From: Armatimonadota bacterium
GTDB taxonomy: Bacteria; Armatimonadota; Zipacnadia; UBA1398; JAKPQA01
Assembly: GCA_029547025.1 (NCBI GenBank)
Contig: JAKPQA010000033.1
Location: 1 to 38,248 of the forward strand
DNA: 38,248 nt
Reading direction: 5' to 3'
Numbering within the stretch: the first letter of the stretch is position 1; every line of letters starts with the position of its first letter. The translations under genes were made by a program, and so were the position numbers. Positions 31,086-38,248 of this stretch are shown in pieces. The notes beneath the pieces are model-generated. The model did no database searches. It saw nothing but the letters and a program-made list of their open reading frames with translations, and was not told the DNA's origin.

Positions 31086-32432
31086 ATGAAGCATCGCTGG
31101 ACTCGACGCGAAGCGCTCCAGGCAGCCAGCGCCGCCGTTGCGCTTCCCTACATCATCACGTCTCGTGCACTGGGTCAGGATGGCCAACCGGGAGCCAACG
31201 ATCGGGTCGATATCGGGATTGTTGGCCTTGGAGGCCGCGCTCGAGCCATGGCAGCGACGTGTGCCCTGGTGCCCGAGGTGCGCATCGTTGCCGTGTGTGA
31301 CTGCTTCAAGCCCGCGTGCGACAGTTTCATCAACGATATGGCGCAAGGCCAGACCTGGAGTGCCTATGACGACATCCGCCGCATGTGCGAGGCGGAAAGG
31401 CTCGACGGCGTGATGATCGAGACGACCACGCACGCTCGGGCATGGGCCACCATCCTCGCCATGCAGGCGGGGGTGGATGTCTACATCGAGAAGCCCATGT
31501 GCCTCACCGTGGCCGAAGGTCGCTACATGGTCAACGCCGCCCGGCGGTACGGCCGGGTGACCCAGGTCGGCACCCAGCAGCGTTCGATGCCCATCAACAA
31601 CTGGGCGAGTGACCTGGTGAAGAGCGGCGCCCTCGGACGGGTGCGTTCGGTGCTCGCACCCAACTTCCTGGGCCCCGAGCGGTGGAAGGACCAGCCTGAG
31701 CAACCCATGCCAGAGGGAGGAAGCGACACCTGGTGGGATACGTGGACCAACCAGGCGCCGTTCCGGCCCTATCACCCCGACTTGCACCGAGGCTGGGCGC
31801 GCTGGTGGGACTACGATGCCGGCGGGATATCGTTTGGCGTTTCCGGCTGGGGCACCCATGCCTACGACCAGATTCAGCGCGCCCTGGGCACCGACGACAC
31901 GGGCCCCGTCCAGGTCGTCCTCGAAGAGCCCGTCGCAGTCCGCGGATGGGGAAAGGTGGGCGACAACTCAGGTGCGGTCGGTCCGCGCGCCCGGGTCCGC
32001 ATGACCTATGCTAACGGGACCGATGTCCTGCTGCACGCCGACCGGCGGGGCACCGGACTCATCGGCCTGGGCGCCACCTTCATGTGCGACGAGGGCACCA
32101 TCGAGATCGAACGCAACCACCTGGCGAGCACACCCGAGGAGATCGTTCAGTCACCCGATAACCCCGGGCCGAACCAGAAGGATGAGACCCAGTACCATGT
32201 CGAGGACTGGGTACGGTGTGTGAAGACGAGAGAGACGTGCACGGCCGACATCGAGATCGGACAGCGCTCGACCACACTGTGCCTGCTGGTGAACATTGCC
32301 CGCGACGTGGGCCGCGTCGGCGAGACACTCAACTGGGACCCCGTCGCCGAGCGGTTCACCAACTGCGACGAGGGCAACGCCATGCTCTCGCGCCCCCGCC
32401 GAGCCGGGTGGGAGCTGCCCGAGCTGGTCTGA
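31086..32432 (+). CDS. Gfo/Idh/MocA-family oxidoreductase with a twin-arginine-like leader
   Basis: The protein has 448 residues. It has an N-terminal TRREALQAASAAVALPYI leader with an Arg-Arg pair, as in the Tat-exported members of this family common in Planctomycetota-like genomes. Next comes a Rossmann fold (VDIGIVGLGGRARA, about 41-53) and the EKP motif (135-137) that positions the catalytic lysine. The C-terminal substrate domain includes GWARWWDYDAGGISFGVSGWGTHAYDQ. Members oxidise or reduce sugars and polyols with tightly bound NAD(P); some act as glycoside hydrolases by transient oxidation. The substrate cannot be read. The longer frame upstream to 30894 overlaps the mutase gene and is rejected; ATG 31086 starts the leader and has GAGGAG 11 bases upstream. 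Confidence 0.92.
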   Translation: MKHRWTRREALQAASAAVALPYIITSRALGQDGQPGANDRVDIGIVGLGGRARAMAATCALVPEVRIVAVCDCFKPACDSFINDMAQGQTWSAYDDIRRMCEAERLDGVMIETTTHARAWATILAMQAGVDVYIEKPMCLTVAEGRYMVNAARRYGRVTQVGTQQRSMPINNWASDLVKSGALGRVRSVLAPNFLGPERWKDQPEQPMPEGGSDTWWDTWTNQAPFRPYHPDLHRGWARWWDYDAGGISFGVSGWGTHAYDQIQRALGTDDTGPVQVVLEEPVAVRGWGKVGDNSGAVGPRARVRMTYANGTDVLLHADRRGTGLIGLGATFMCDEGTIEIERNHLASTPEEIVQSPDNPGPNQKDETQYHVEDWVRCVKTRETCTADIEIGQRSTTLCLLVNIARDVGRVGETLNWDPVAERFTNCDEGNAMLSRPRRAGWELPELV

Positions 32433-32570
32433 GGCCGCGGCAGGGCTGGACCCCGTTCCACCAGCGACCGGGACGGGCCTCTCAGGCGCCACTGTCCGTG
32501 TCACCTGAGCGCCGCGAAGGCCCGAGGGTGCCCCCACCGGACCGGCGGCTCATGCCCGCCGCCCATGCCC

Positions 32571-32927
32571 CTACTCCTGCGGGGGGGGATTCATCGGCTG
32601 GTTTGGTTGCGGCGGGCGCACAAGCGCGTGCTGCTTCTCGATCTCCAGCGAATCGGCGTCGAGCTTGTAGACCGTCGCGCCCAGCACCACATAGACTTTC
32701 CCGTCGGCCACGGCGATGGCAGCCGCCGGAGCCATCGGCCCCATGCCGGGCACCATGCCCGGCATGGGGCCTGCGGGACTGGGCCCGGCTGGACCGCCCT
32801 GGGGCTGCCAACCACCGAACTGGCCAGCCACCGGCCGCGCCATCAGTGCCACGACTGCCAACGCCGCCACTCCAACCACGACCACCCACCGCCGGCTCCT
32901 GCTCGAAGAGGTGCTGTGTTCTCTCAT
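32571..32927 (-). CDS. Small exported protein with one PQQ-propeller-like blade
   Basis: The protein has 118 residues. A basic N terminus (HSTSSSRSRRW) and a hydrophobic helix ending PVAG form a signal or anchor. A Gly/Pro/Met-rich segment (about 35-62, GPMPGMVPGMGPM) follows. Then comes one short beta unit, VADGKVYVVLGATVYKLDADSLEIEKQ, resembling a single blade of a PQQ-type propeller. A proline-rich tail ends it. Similar tiny proteins seem common in Planctomycetota-like genomes; no function is known to me. The ATG at 32927 has AGGGGG 8 bases upstream, and the longer open frame is rejected. It converges on the oxidoreductase gene and diverges from the GH36 gene. The Met-Pro-Gly segment is encoded by a near-perfect DNA palindrome (32737-32771). 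Confidence 0.72.
   Translation of the reverse strand: MREHSTSSSRSRRWVVVVGVAALAVVALMARPVAGQFGGWQPQGGPAGPSPAGPMPGMVPGMGPMAPAAAIAVADGKVYVVLGATVYKLDADSLEIEKQHALVRPPQPNQPMNPPPQE
32737..32771. repeat. 16-bp perfect inverted repeat inside a coding region
   Basis: GGCCCCATGCCGGGCA (32737-32752) is exactly complementary to 32756-32771, with a 3-base loop. It lies inside the small exported protein gene and encodes its MPGMVPGMGPM stretch. In the mRNA it would form a very stable GC hairpin. Confidence 0.85.
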
Positions 32928-33056
32928 GTGACGTACCCCCTCTGACCCTTTGGCGATTCCATAGGCTGCATCAGCGGGATAGGCCCTGCCCTCGGGAGGC
33001 TTCGCCGCGGGGTGAGGAGAACCTCCGCGCATCACTTGGACGGACGGAGAACGCGT

Positions 33057-35570
33057 ATGCTGACCCTCCACAGCTCGCTGTTGCTCGCCATGGTGCCCGT
33101 GGTCGCCGTCGCGGCGGAGATCCCTTCAGAGGCCCCCAACGACGCCATCACTGCCCCCGAATCCGATGTTGATGAGTTGCACGAGTGGGCCTCAAGTGCG
33201 TTCCTCGGGCAAGCGCCCGAGCTGCGCGGCGCTCGATGCCGACTCCGCGTGCGGCGGCAGGACCACAGTGTGTTGCGCTTCCGGCAGTCCTGCATCGACA
33301 CACCAATCTGTGTGGGTACCCGGACCTACGACCATGGCCTGGGGACCCACGCGCAGAGCGAGATCGCGGTTGAGATTCCCCACGGTGCCGAAGTCTTCGA
33401 GGCGGCTGTGGGTGTGGACAACAACGCGGATACTGGCGGCACGCACGGCACGGTCGAGTTCGTGGTGCGGGTCGATGGAGCCGAGGCCTACCGGTCTCCC
33501 GTGTGCCGCGGTGGCGGCGAACCGGTGCCTGTGCGAGTCGAGCTCCCGGCGGGCAGCCGTGAACTCATGCTGATCGCCCTGCCCACCGACGACGGGGCAG
33601 GGTACGACCAGGCCGACTGGGCCGACGCCGCCTTCATCATGGCCGACGGTACCCGCCGCTGGCTCGACGATAACCAAATCGACCTGCTTCTGGCCGAGGC
33701 TGGGCTGCCGTTCTCGTTCACCTACGGAGGCAGGCCATCGGGCGAACTTCTGGCGGCCTGGGAGCGCACGTCTAGCTCGGAGGAGCGCGCCGATCACGTG
33801 TTCCATACGGTCCGCTGGCGCGACCCTGAGACCGGGCTGACCGTCACCGCCGAGGTGAAGACGTTCAGGCAGACTCCGGCGGCGGAGTGGGTCCTCTACT
33901 TCGAGAACCAAGGCGATGCCGATACGCCCATCATCGAGGGCATCCAGGCCCTCGATGTGAGCCTGCGCACTGGCTACGGCAAGCGGCCCACGCAGATCCA
34001 CCAGCTCCGAGGCGACTCGTGCGGCGAGCTCTCCTTCCTGCCTTTCAGCACGGACCTGGAGGCGGGCCGGACCTACGCCATGGCCCCGACGGGCGGGCGG
34101 CCCTCGTCGATCAGTGCGTTCCCGTTCTTCAACGTGCAGTATGACCGTGGCGGCGCCATCGTCGCCGTGGGCTGGTCCGGCCAGTGGGCCGCCACTTTCG
34201 AGCGCGCCGCGAATGGGCCCACCCGGCTCGCGGCCGGCATGGAGCGGACTCATCTGCTGCTCCATCCCGGTGAGCGTATCCGCACCCCGCGGGTGCTGGT
34301 CATGCCCTGGAAGGGCGACCGCATGGCCGCCCACATACGGTTCCGGCGCTTGCTGATGTTCAGCTACGCCCCCCGAGCAAACGGTCACGTGCTCAACCCG
34401 CCGGTGGCACTTCAGTGCTTCGACCGCTACAGCTGGACCCGGGCCGATTGGGCCACGGAAGCCGGCCAGCTCGACTACGTCAAGACCGCCGCGAGGCTGG
34501 GCTGCGACAGCGCCTGGCTCGACGCGGCCTGGTTCCCCGGCGGCTTCCCCAACGGTGTCGGGAACTGGTCGGCCAAGCCGGTCGAGTTTCCGAACGGTCT
34601 GAGGCCTGTCGGCGATGCATGCCACGCCAATGGCCTGCGCTTCGTTCTGTGGTTCGAGCCCGAGCGGGTGGCTCCGGGAACCCAGATCGCCACCGAGCAC
34701 CCCGAGTTCGTGTTTGGCGGCCGGGACGGCGGTCTGTTCCGGCTGGACCTGCCCGAGGCCCAGCAGTGGCTCCTCGAACTGCTCTCCAGTCGGGTCCGCG
34801 AGTACGGCATCGACGTCTACCGCAACGACTTCAACATTGACCCGCTGGGCTATTGGCGTGCAAACGACACGCCAGACCGGGAGGGCATGACGGAGATCCG
34901 TTACGTCGAGAATCACTACGCCATGTGGGATGAGCTTCTGCGCCGGCATCCTGGCCTGATGATCGACAACTGCGCGAGCGGCGGACGACGCATCGACCTC
35001 GAGACCATCTCTCGCTCGGTGCCCCTGTGGCGCAGCGACACAAGCTGCTCGCCCGGCCACGCCGATTGGGACCAGGCCCAGGCCTGCGGTATCAGCCTCT
35101 ATGTGCCCCTACACACTGCGTGCGCGTGGGATTCGCGAGCCTACACGGTGCGGAGCTCTGCCACCATGGGCATGGCCTTCCAGCCCGAGTACATGGCGCC
35201 GACCTTCGACGAAGCCCTGGCTCAGCGGACCCTGGCCGAGGTTCGCCGGAACGCGCCCTTCTGGTACGGGGACCTGTACCCATTGACGGCGATCACGAAC
35301 ACACCCGAGCACTGGATGGCGTGGCAGATGCACCGGCCGGACCTCAACGCGGGCATCGTGCTGGCTTTCCGCCGGGCCGAATGCCCGTACCCCATCATCG
35401 CGCTGAGCCTGCGGGCCCTCGATCCGGAAACACGGTACACGGTGGCCTCGTGCGGCGAGGATGGGCAGGAGACCACACAGACGCTGACCGGGGCCGAGCT
35501 CTCGTCGGACATGGAGATCCGTCTGGCCCGCGGCGCAAGCCTGGTCATGCGTTACGAGCCGGCGGAGTAG
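33057..35570 (+). CDS. Secreted GH36-type alpha-galactosidase with N-terminal NPCBM domain
   Basis: The protein has 837 residues. A signal peptide (about 1-20, ending AVAAE) precedes an NPCBM-type carbohydrate-binding domain (about 40-190; YDHGLGTHAQSEIAVEIP, VGVDNNADTGGTHGTVEFVV). The GH36 supersandwich and barrel follow with YVKTAARLGCDSAWLDAAWFPG, FVLWFEPERV, IDVYRNDFN (nucleophile Asp591), NCASGGRRIDLE and WRSDTSC (acid/base Asp661). Both catalytic aspartates are in place, so the enzyme should be active. It would release terminal alpha-galactose, for example from galacto-oligosaccharides or galactomannan, outside the cytoplasm. ATG 33057 has GGAGA upstream and begins the signal peptide; an upstream start at 33012 lacks one. 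It lies in the GH/mutase/dehydrogenase cluster. Confidence 0.93.
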   Translation: MLTLHSSLLLAMVPVVAVAAEIPSEAPNDAITAPESDVDELHEWASSAFLGQAPELRGARCRLRVRRQDHSVLRFRQSCIDTPICVGTRTYDHGLGTHAQSEIAVEIPHGAEVFEAAVGVDNNADTGGTHGTVEFVVRVDGAEAYRSPVCRGGGEPVPVRVELPAGSRELMLIALPTDDGAGYDQADWADAAFIMADGTRRWLDDNQIDLLLAEAGLPFSFTYGGRPSGELLAAWERTSSSEERADHVFHTVRWRDPETGLTVTAEVKTFRQTPAAEWVLYFENQGDADTPIIEGIQALDVSLRTGYGKRPTQIHQLRGDSCGELSFLPFSTDLEAGRTYAMAPTGGRPSSISAFPFFNVQYDRGGAIVAVGWSGQWAATFERAANGPTRLAAGMERTHLLLHPGERIRTPRVLVMPWKGDRMAAHIRFRRLLMFSYAPRANGHVLNPPVALQCFDRYSWTRADWATEAGQLDYVKTAARLGCDSAWLDAAWFPGGFPNGVGNWSAKPVEFPNGLRPVGDACHANGLRFVLWFEPERVAPGTQIATEHPEFVFGGRDGGLFRLDLPEAQQWLLELLSSRVREYGIDVYRNDFNIDPLGYWRANDTPDREGMTEIRYVENHYAMWDELLRRHPGLMIDNCASGGRRIDLETISRSVPLWRSDTSCSPGHADWDQAQACGISLYVPLHTACAWDSRAYTVRSSATMGMAFQPEYMAPTFDEALAQRTLAEVRRNAPFWYGDLYPLTAITNTPEHWMAWQMHRPDLNAGIVLAFRRAECPYPIIALSLRALDPETRYTVASCGEDGQETTQTLTGAELSSDMEIRLARGASLVMRYEPAE

Positions 35571-35576
35571 CGGCCG

Positions 35577-36569
35577 CTACGGACGGGCAACAGGGCGGCG
35601 TATCGCGAATGCCCGGGCGGGGTTCACGACGAGCAAGCGTCGCACGTCGGCCTCGGATAGACCCGCGTCGCGAAGCATCGGCACGAAGGCGCGGGGCAAC
35701 CAGTCCCACGGCACGATGTCGCCCCCCCCGGGCTGGCCGACGTTGTACCAGCCGGCGTCCTGGCTGATGAGAAGCTGGTCCGGGTAGCGCGCGAAGGCCC
35801 GACGAACCTGCTCGACTCGCTCGCCGGCGTTCTCCTTGCGGATCCCGTCGTAGGAGAGCCACGCGCCCCGAGAGGCCACGCGGAACCTCAGGGCCTCATC
35901 GGGCTCGGCATCCGAATGCACCACAATCAGGTGCGAGGCCGGGCAGCCGACGTCGGCCAGGATATCCAACTCCTGGAGCGCCGAGGTGCCCTGAGTCGTG
36001 TGTGCCGCGATGGGGAGACCGGTGGCCTTCGACGCCAGCGCCGCCGCGCGAACGATCCTGCGCTGCACATCGACCAGTTCGCCCTCGTTCGCGGCGATCT
36101 TGATGAACCCGGGCCGGATCCTCTCCGGGCCGATGCCGGAGCGGGCCTCCTCGATCCAGTGAAGGGCCAGCTCCTCCGCCGAGGCCACGTGCGCCCAGGC
36201 CGGCAGATAAGGGTCCTTGTAGAGCCCGGTGTTGGTCACCAGCCTCACGCCGCTGGCAAGGCTGAGACGCTTCAGCAGACCAACGTCACGCCCCAGGTAG
36301 TCGGGAGTGCACTCGACCAGCGTCTCGATCCCGGCGTCCTTGAGCGATGCGAGGTATGGCAGCATGGTGCGGAACACCTCATCGGCGTCGTAGCGCTCGG
36401 GCGAGACCCGATCGGCACCCACGAAGTCGACCAGCACATGCTCGTGCGTGAGCGTGGGCCCGAGTTGCCACGGCTCGACGGGGCCCAGCACGGTCTGGAC
36501 CCGACCGTATGCCGGGCCCACATCGGAACCACCGACCAGCGTCGACAACACGAGTGGGAGTATGCCCAT
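35577..36569 (-). CDS. Phosphotriesterase-family metal-dependent hydrolase
   Basis: The protein has 330 residues and shows the phosphotriesterase metal ligands in order: T-HEH (His42, His44), FIKIA with Lys157 as the carbamylated bridge, AAH190, VVHSD with His218, and ISQDAG with Asp271. Members hydrolyse lactones, phosphoesters or, in some cases, sugar lactones. The natural substrate here is unknown, and a lactonase role beside sugar dehydrogenases is plausible but inferred. The first 22 residues (MGILPLVLSTLVGG...) are hydrophobic, perhaps a short signal or anchor. ATG 36569 has GGAG about 10 bases upstream; the longer open frame is Pro/Gly-rich shadow. It converges on the alpha-galactosidase with a 6-base gap and diverges from the FG-GAP gene. 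Confidence 0.9.
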   Translation of the reverse strand: MGILPLVLSTLVGGSDVGPAYGRVQTVLGPVEPWQLGPTLTHEHVLVDFVGADRVSPERYDADEVFRTMLPYLASLKDAGIETLVECTPDYLGRDVGLLKRLSLASGVRLVTNTGLYKDPYLPAWAHVASAEELALHWIEEARSGIGPERIRPGFIKIAANEGELVDVQRRIVRAAALASKATGLPIAAHTTQGTSALQELDILADVGCPASHLIVVHSDAEPDEALRFRVASRGAWLSYDGIRKENAGERVEQVRRAFARYPDQLLISQDAGWYNVGQPGGGDIVPWDWLPRAFVPMLRDAGLSEADVRRLLVVNPARAFAIRRPVARP

Positions 36570-36950
36570 GGTTGACCAGCTCCGCTCGCCATCCGTCCAA
36601 TCCCAGGGGTCACCTACCCCAAGTCCGCCGAGAGGCCACGGTATCCCTTCGGCTCCGCTCGGAGGATCCGGGCTCCCCGGGCCCCACAACGGCCAAACCG
36701 GGCCGGCGGGCAGTCCATGAGCCGCTACCGCCGTGACCCGCTCATCGTTGATGGCCCACGGCAGCCGGCGCCTGCTCGCCGAAGTCGACGGACACACGGG
36801 GTTGAGTCGACCCCTATGCTATCAGACCAATGGCGCGAGGGCGCGATCCCTCGAGTGTCGAAACGCTCGGACGCGGAGTCGAGAGTGCATGGCGGTGCCA
36901 CCGCGCCCGGAGCCAAGAGCGGGTGCGGAATCGCGGAGGGCAAGAGCTGG
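36570..36950. other. Divergent intergenic region
   Basis: A 381-base spacer separates the phosphotriesterase gene (minus) from the FG-GAP/ASPIC gene (plus). Open frames cross it but are proline/arginine-rich and have no ribosome sites. No promoter, repeat or RNA gene was recognised with confidence. Confidence 0.45.
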
Positions 36951-38248
36951 ATGCGCGTGCGAGCGAGCTTGGCAGCGTGGTGTTGTGTGACGGCTCTGGT
37001 GACCACCCGCGGTCTGTGCGGCGTGGCGACTTTCGTCGACCGTACGGCCGAGCTCGGGCTGGCGATCGACACGAACGCCGCCTGCTGGGTCGATATCGAC
37101 AACGACGGTTGGGTGGACCTGTGTGCCGGCGGAGCCGTCTGGCGGAACGACGACGGCAAGCGATTCGCACGGCTGGCGGACGTGGGCACGGTGGTTTCGG
37201 CCGACTACGACAACGACGGCTATGCCGACCTGTTCTCGTGGTCATCGTTGCGTCTGTACCACAACGACGGCGGCAAGGGCTTTGCCGAAGCGCCGCTCCC
37301 CCAACTGCCTCGGTGCGTATCGAGAGGCGCCTGCTGGACCGACTTCGACAACGATGGGTCCGTCGACCTGTACATCGGCGGGTACGAGGACTGGGACGCC
37401 GGGGTCACCTATCCCAGCATCGCCCTGCGGAACACAGGCGACGGCCTCTTCGTGGTGGCCTGGACTGATGAGCGCTACCGCGCCCGCGGAATCACCGCTT
37501 GCGACTTCGACGAGGACGGCGACGCGGACATCTACGCATCGAACTACCGGCTGCAGCCGAACGTGCTATGGCTAAACGACGGCACGGGGCACTTCACCGA
37601 CGAAGCAGCGGGCTACAACGCAGTGGCGACCTCGGAGGGGTTCGACGGCGGCCACTCGATCGGCGCCGCCTGGGGCGACTTCGACAACGACGGGCACTTC
37701 GACCTGTTCGCGGGCAACTTCGCCCATGTCGACGACCGGGGCGACCAGCCCAAGTCGCGCTTCCTGCGGAACCTGGGCCCCGATGCCAGCCATTCGTTCG
37801 AAGACATGGGCCCGTGCGGCGTGTTCTACCAGGAGTCGTATGCCACGCCGGCGGCAGGGGACTACGACAACGACGGCGACCTCGACCTGTTCTTCACCAC
37901 GGTCTACGGCACGGCATCGTTCGGGCGGCCCAATCACCCCGTGCTGTACCGGAACGACCGGGGCTTCGCGTTCGCCGACGCCACGGCGGCAGCGGGGTTA
38001 GGAGGCCTCCCGCCGACGAGCCAGGCGGCGTGGGCCGACTTCGACAACGACGGAGACCTCGACCTGGTGGGCGGCGGAAAGCTCTTCGTGAACCAGGGCA
38101 CCGGCGGACACTGGCTGAAGGTCCGGCTTGAGGGCGATGGGCGCGCGGTGAACCGATGGGCGGTCGGGGCGCAGGCGCGCGTGTCCATCGACGGCGGTAT
38201 CGTCACTCGTCAGGTCGAGGCCGGAACGGGAGAGGGGAACCAGAACGA
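36951..38248 (+). CDS. FG-GAP/VCBS-repeat protein with ASPIC/UnbV C-terminal domain (truncated by window end)
   Basis: The frame is open from ATG 36951 to the window edge, giving 432 codons without a stop. A signal-like N terminus (about 1-27, ending GVA) is followed by seven calcium-binding-loop repeats: DIDNDGWVDL, DYDNDGYADL, DFDNDGSVDL, DFDEDGDADI, DFDNDGHFDL, DYDNDGDLDL and DFDNDGDLDL. These form an integrin-like beta-propeller. The final part, from HWLKVRLEGDG, with a GAQARVSIDGG stretch, starts the ASPIC/UnbV domain. Such proteins are exported and often abundant in Planctomycetota and related phyla; roles in adhesion or polysaccharide binding are suggested but not shown. GGAGGG lies 10 bases before the ATG. 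The 3' part of the ASPIC domain is missing because the window ends. Confidence 0.88.
   Translation, partial: MRVRASLAAWCCVTALVTTRGLCGVATFVDRTAELGLAIDTNAACWVDIDNDGWVDLCAGGAVWRNDDGKRFARLADVGTVVSADYDNDGYADLFSWSSLRLYHNDGGKGFAEAPLPQLPRCVSRGACWTDFDNDGSVDLYIGGYEDWDAGVTYPSIALRNTGDGLFVVAWTDERYRARGITACDFDEDGDADIYASNYRLQPNVLWLNDGTGHFTDEAAGYNAVATSEGFDGGHSIGAAWGDFDNDGHFDLFAGNFAHVDDRGDQPKSRFLRNLGPDASHSFEDMGPCGVFYQESYATPAAGDYDNDGDLDLFFTTVYGTASFGRPNHPVLYRNDRGFAFADATAAAGLGGLPPTSQAAWADFDNDGDLDLVGGGKLFVNQGTGGHWLKVRLEGDGRAVNRWAVGAQARVSIDGGIVTRQVEAGTGEGNQN

Noticed and set aside
33192-35060. A 622-residue minus frame opposite the alpha-galactosidase
   Set aside because: It mirrors GH36 codons. The plus frame carries both catalytic aspartates and a signal peptide, while the minus frame has no motif.
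37123-38131. Plus-strand frames 37123-37575 and 37499-38131
   Set aside because: They are threonine- or arginine-rich shadows of the FG-GAP gene, which is in another frame and lacks a stop only because the window ends.

Overview
The window is a GC-rich stretch of bacterial chromosome with dense, short-spaced genes and strong Shine-Dalgarno sites. Its gene families suggest an uncultured relative of Planctomycetota, Armatimonadota or Hydrogenedentota. These include large secreted glycoside hydrolases, a pseudopilin with a GFTLIEL cleavage site, a Gfo/Idh/MocA dehydrogenase with a twin-arginine-like leader, an FG-GAP/ASPIC protein, a YkgJ cysteine-cluster protein and a diheme hydrazine-synthase-alpha-like protein. 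No rRNA, tRNA, CRISPR array or intact mobile element was seen, so the phylum is an inference from gene style.

Layout. Bases 1-746 hold no intact gene but carry a decayed IS1380-like transposase remnant. A YkgJ-type protein (minus), a large unknown exported protein (plus) and queA (plus) follow. From 7.9 to 4.9 kb a minus-strand cluster encodes a frameshifted CcdA/DsbD-like membrane protein, two small membrane-anchored unknowns and a pseudopilin. From 17.2 to 8.05 kb seven minus-strand genes form one almost gapless run: ankyrin protein, small membrane protein, GH42-like hydrolase, DegT-type aminotransferase, degenerate 5'-nucleotidase/tetraheme cytochrome fusion, ribD, ribE. Most junctions are 1-17 nt overlaps, and a consensus -10 box lies upstream of the first gene. 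A YihY membrane protein is divergent from it. Next come an orphan flagellin-N-like protein and the diheme HzsA-like beta-propeller protein.

Bases 22.08-22.6 kb are a non-coding mosaic of three inverted-repeat families. After it lies a carbohydrate-centred region: a GH32 fructanase, a DUF4091 glycoside hydrolase, a phosphohexomutase, a Gfo/Idh/MocA oxidoreductase, a GH36 alpha-galactosidase and a phosphotriesterase-family hydrolase. An nramp-uspA pair and a tiny one-blade propeller protein sit among them. The window ends inside an FG-GAP/ASPIC gene.

The overall picture is a polysaccharide-degrading heterotroph with extracytoplasmic c-type cytochromes. Exported enzymes would release fructose, galactose and other sugars outside the cytoplasm, with interconversion inside. 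The least conventional items are the seven-gene coupled operon joining a degenerate nucleotidase-cytochrome to riboflavin synthesis, the HzsA-like protein sharing its N-terminal domain with the neighbouring fructanase, the orphan flagellin fragment, and two genes (queA, ribE) whose conserved N termini lack an ATG, GTG or TTG start.
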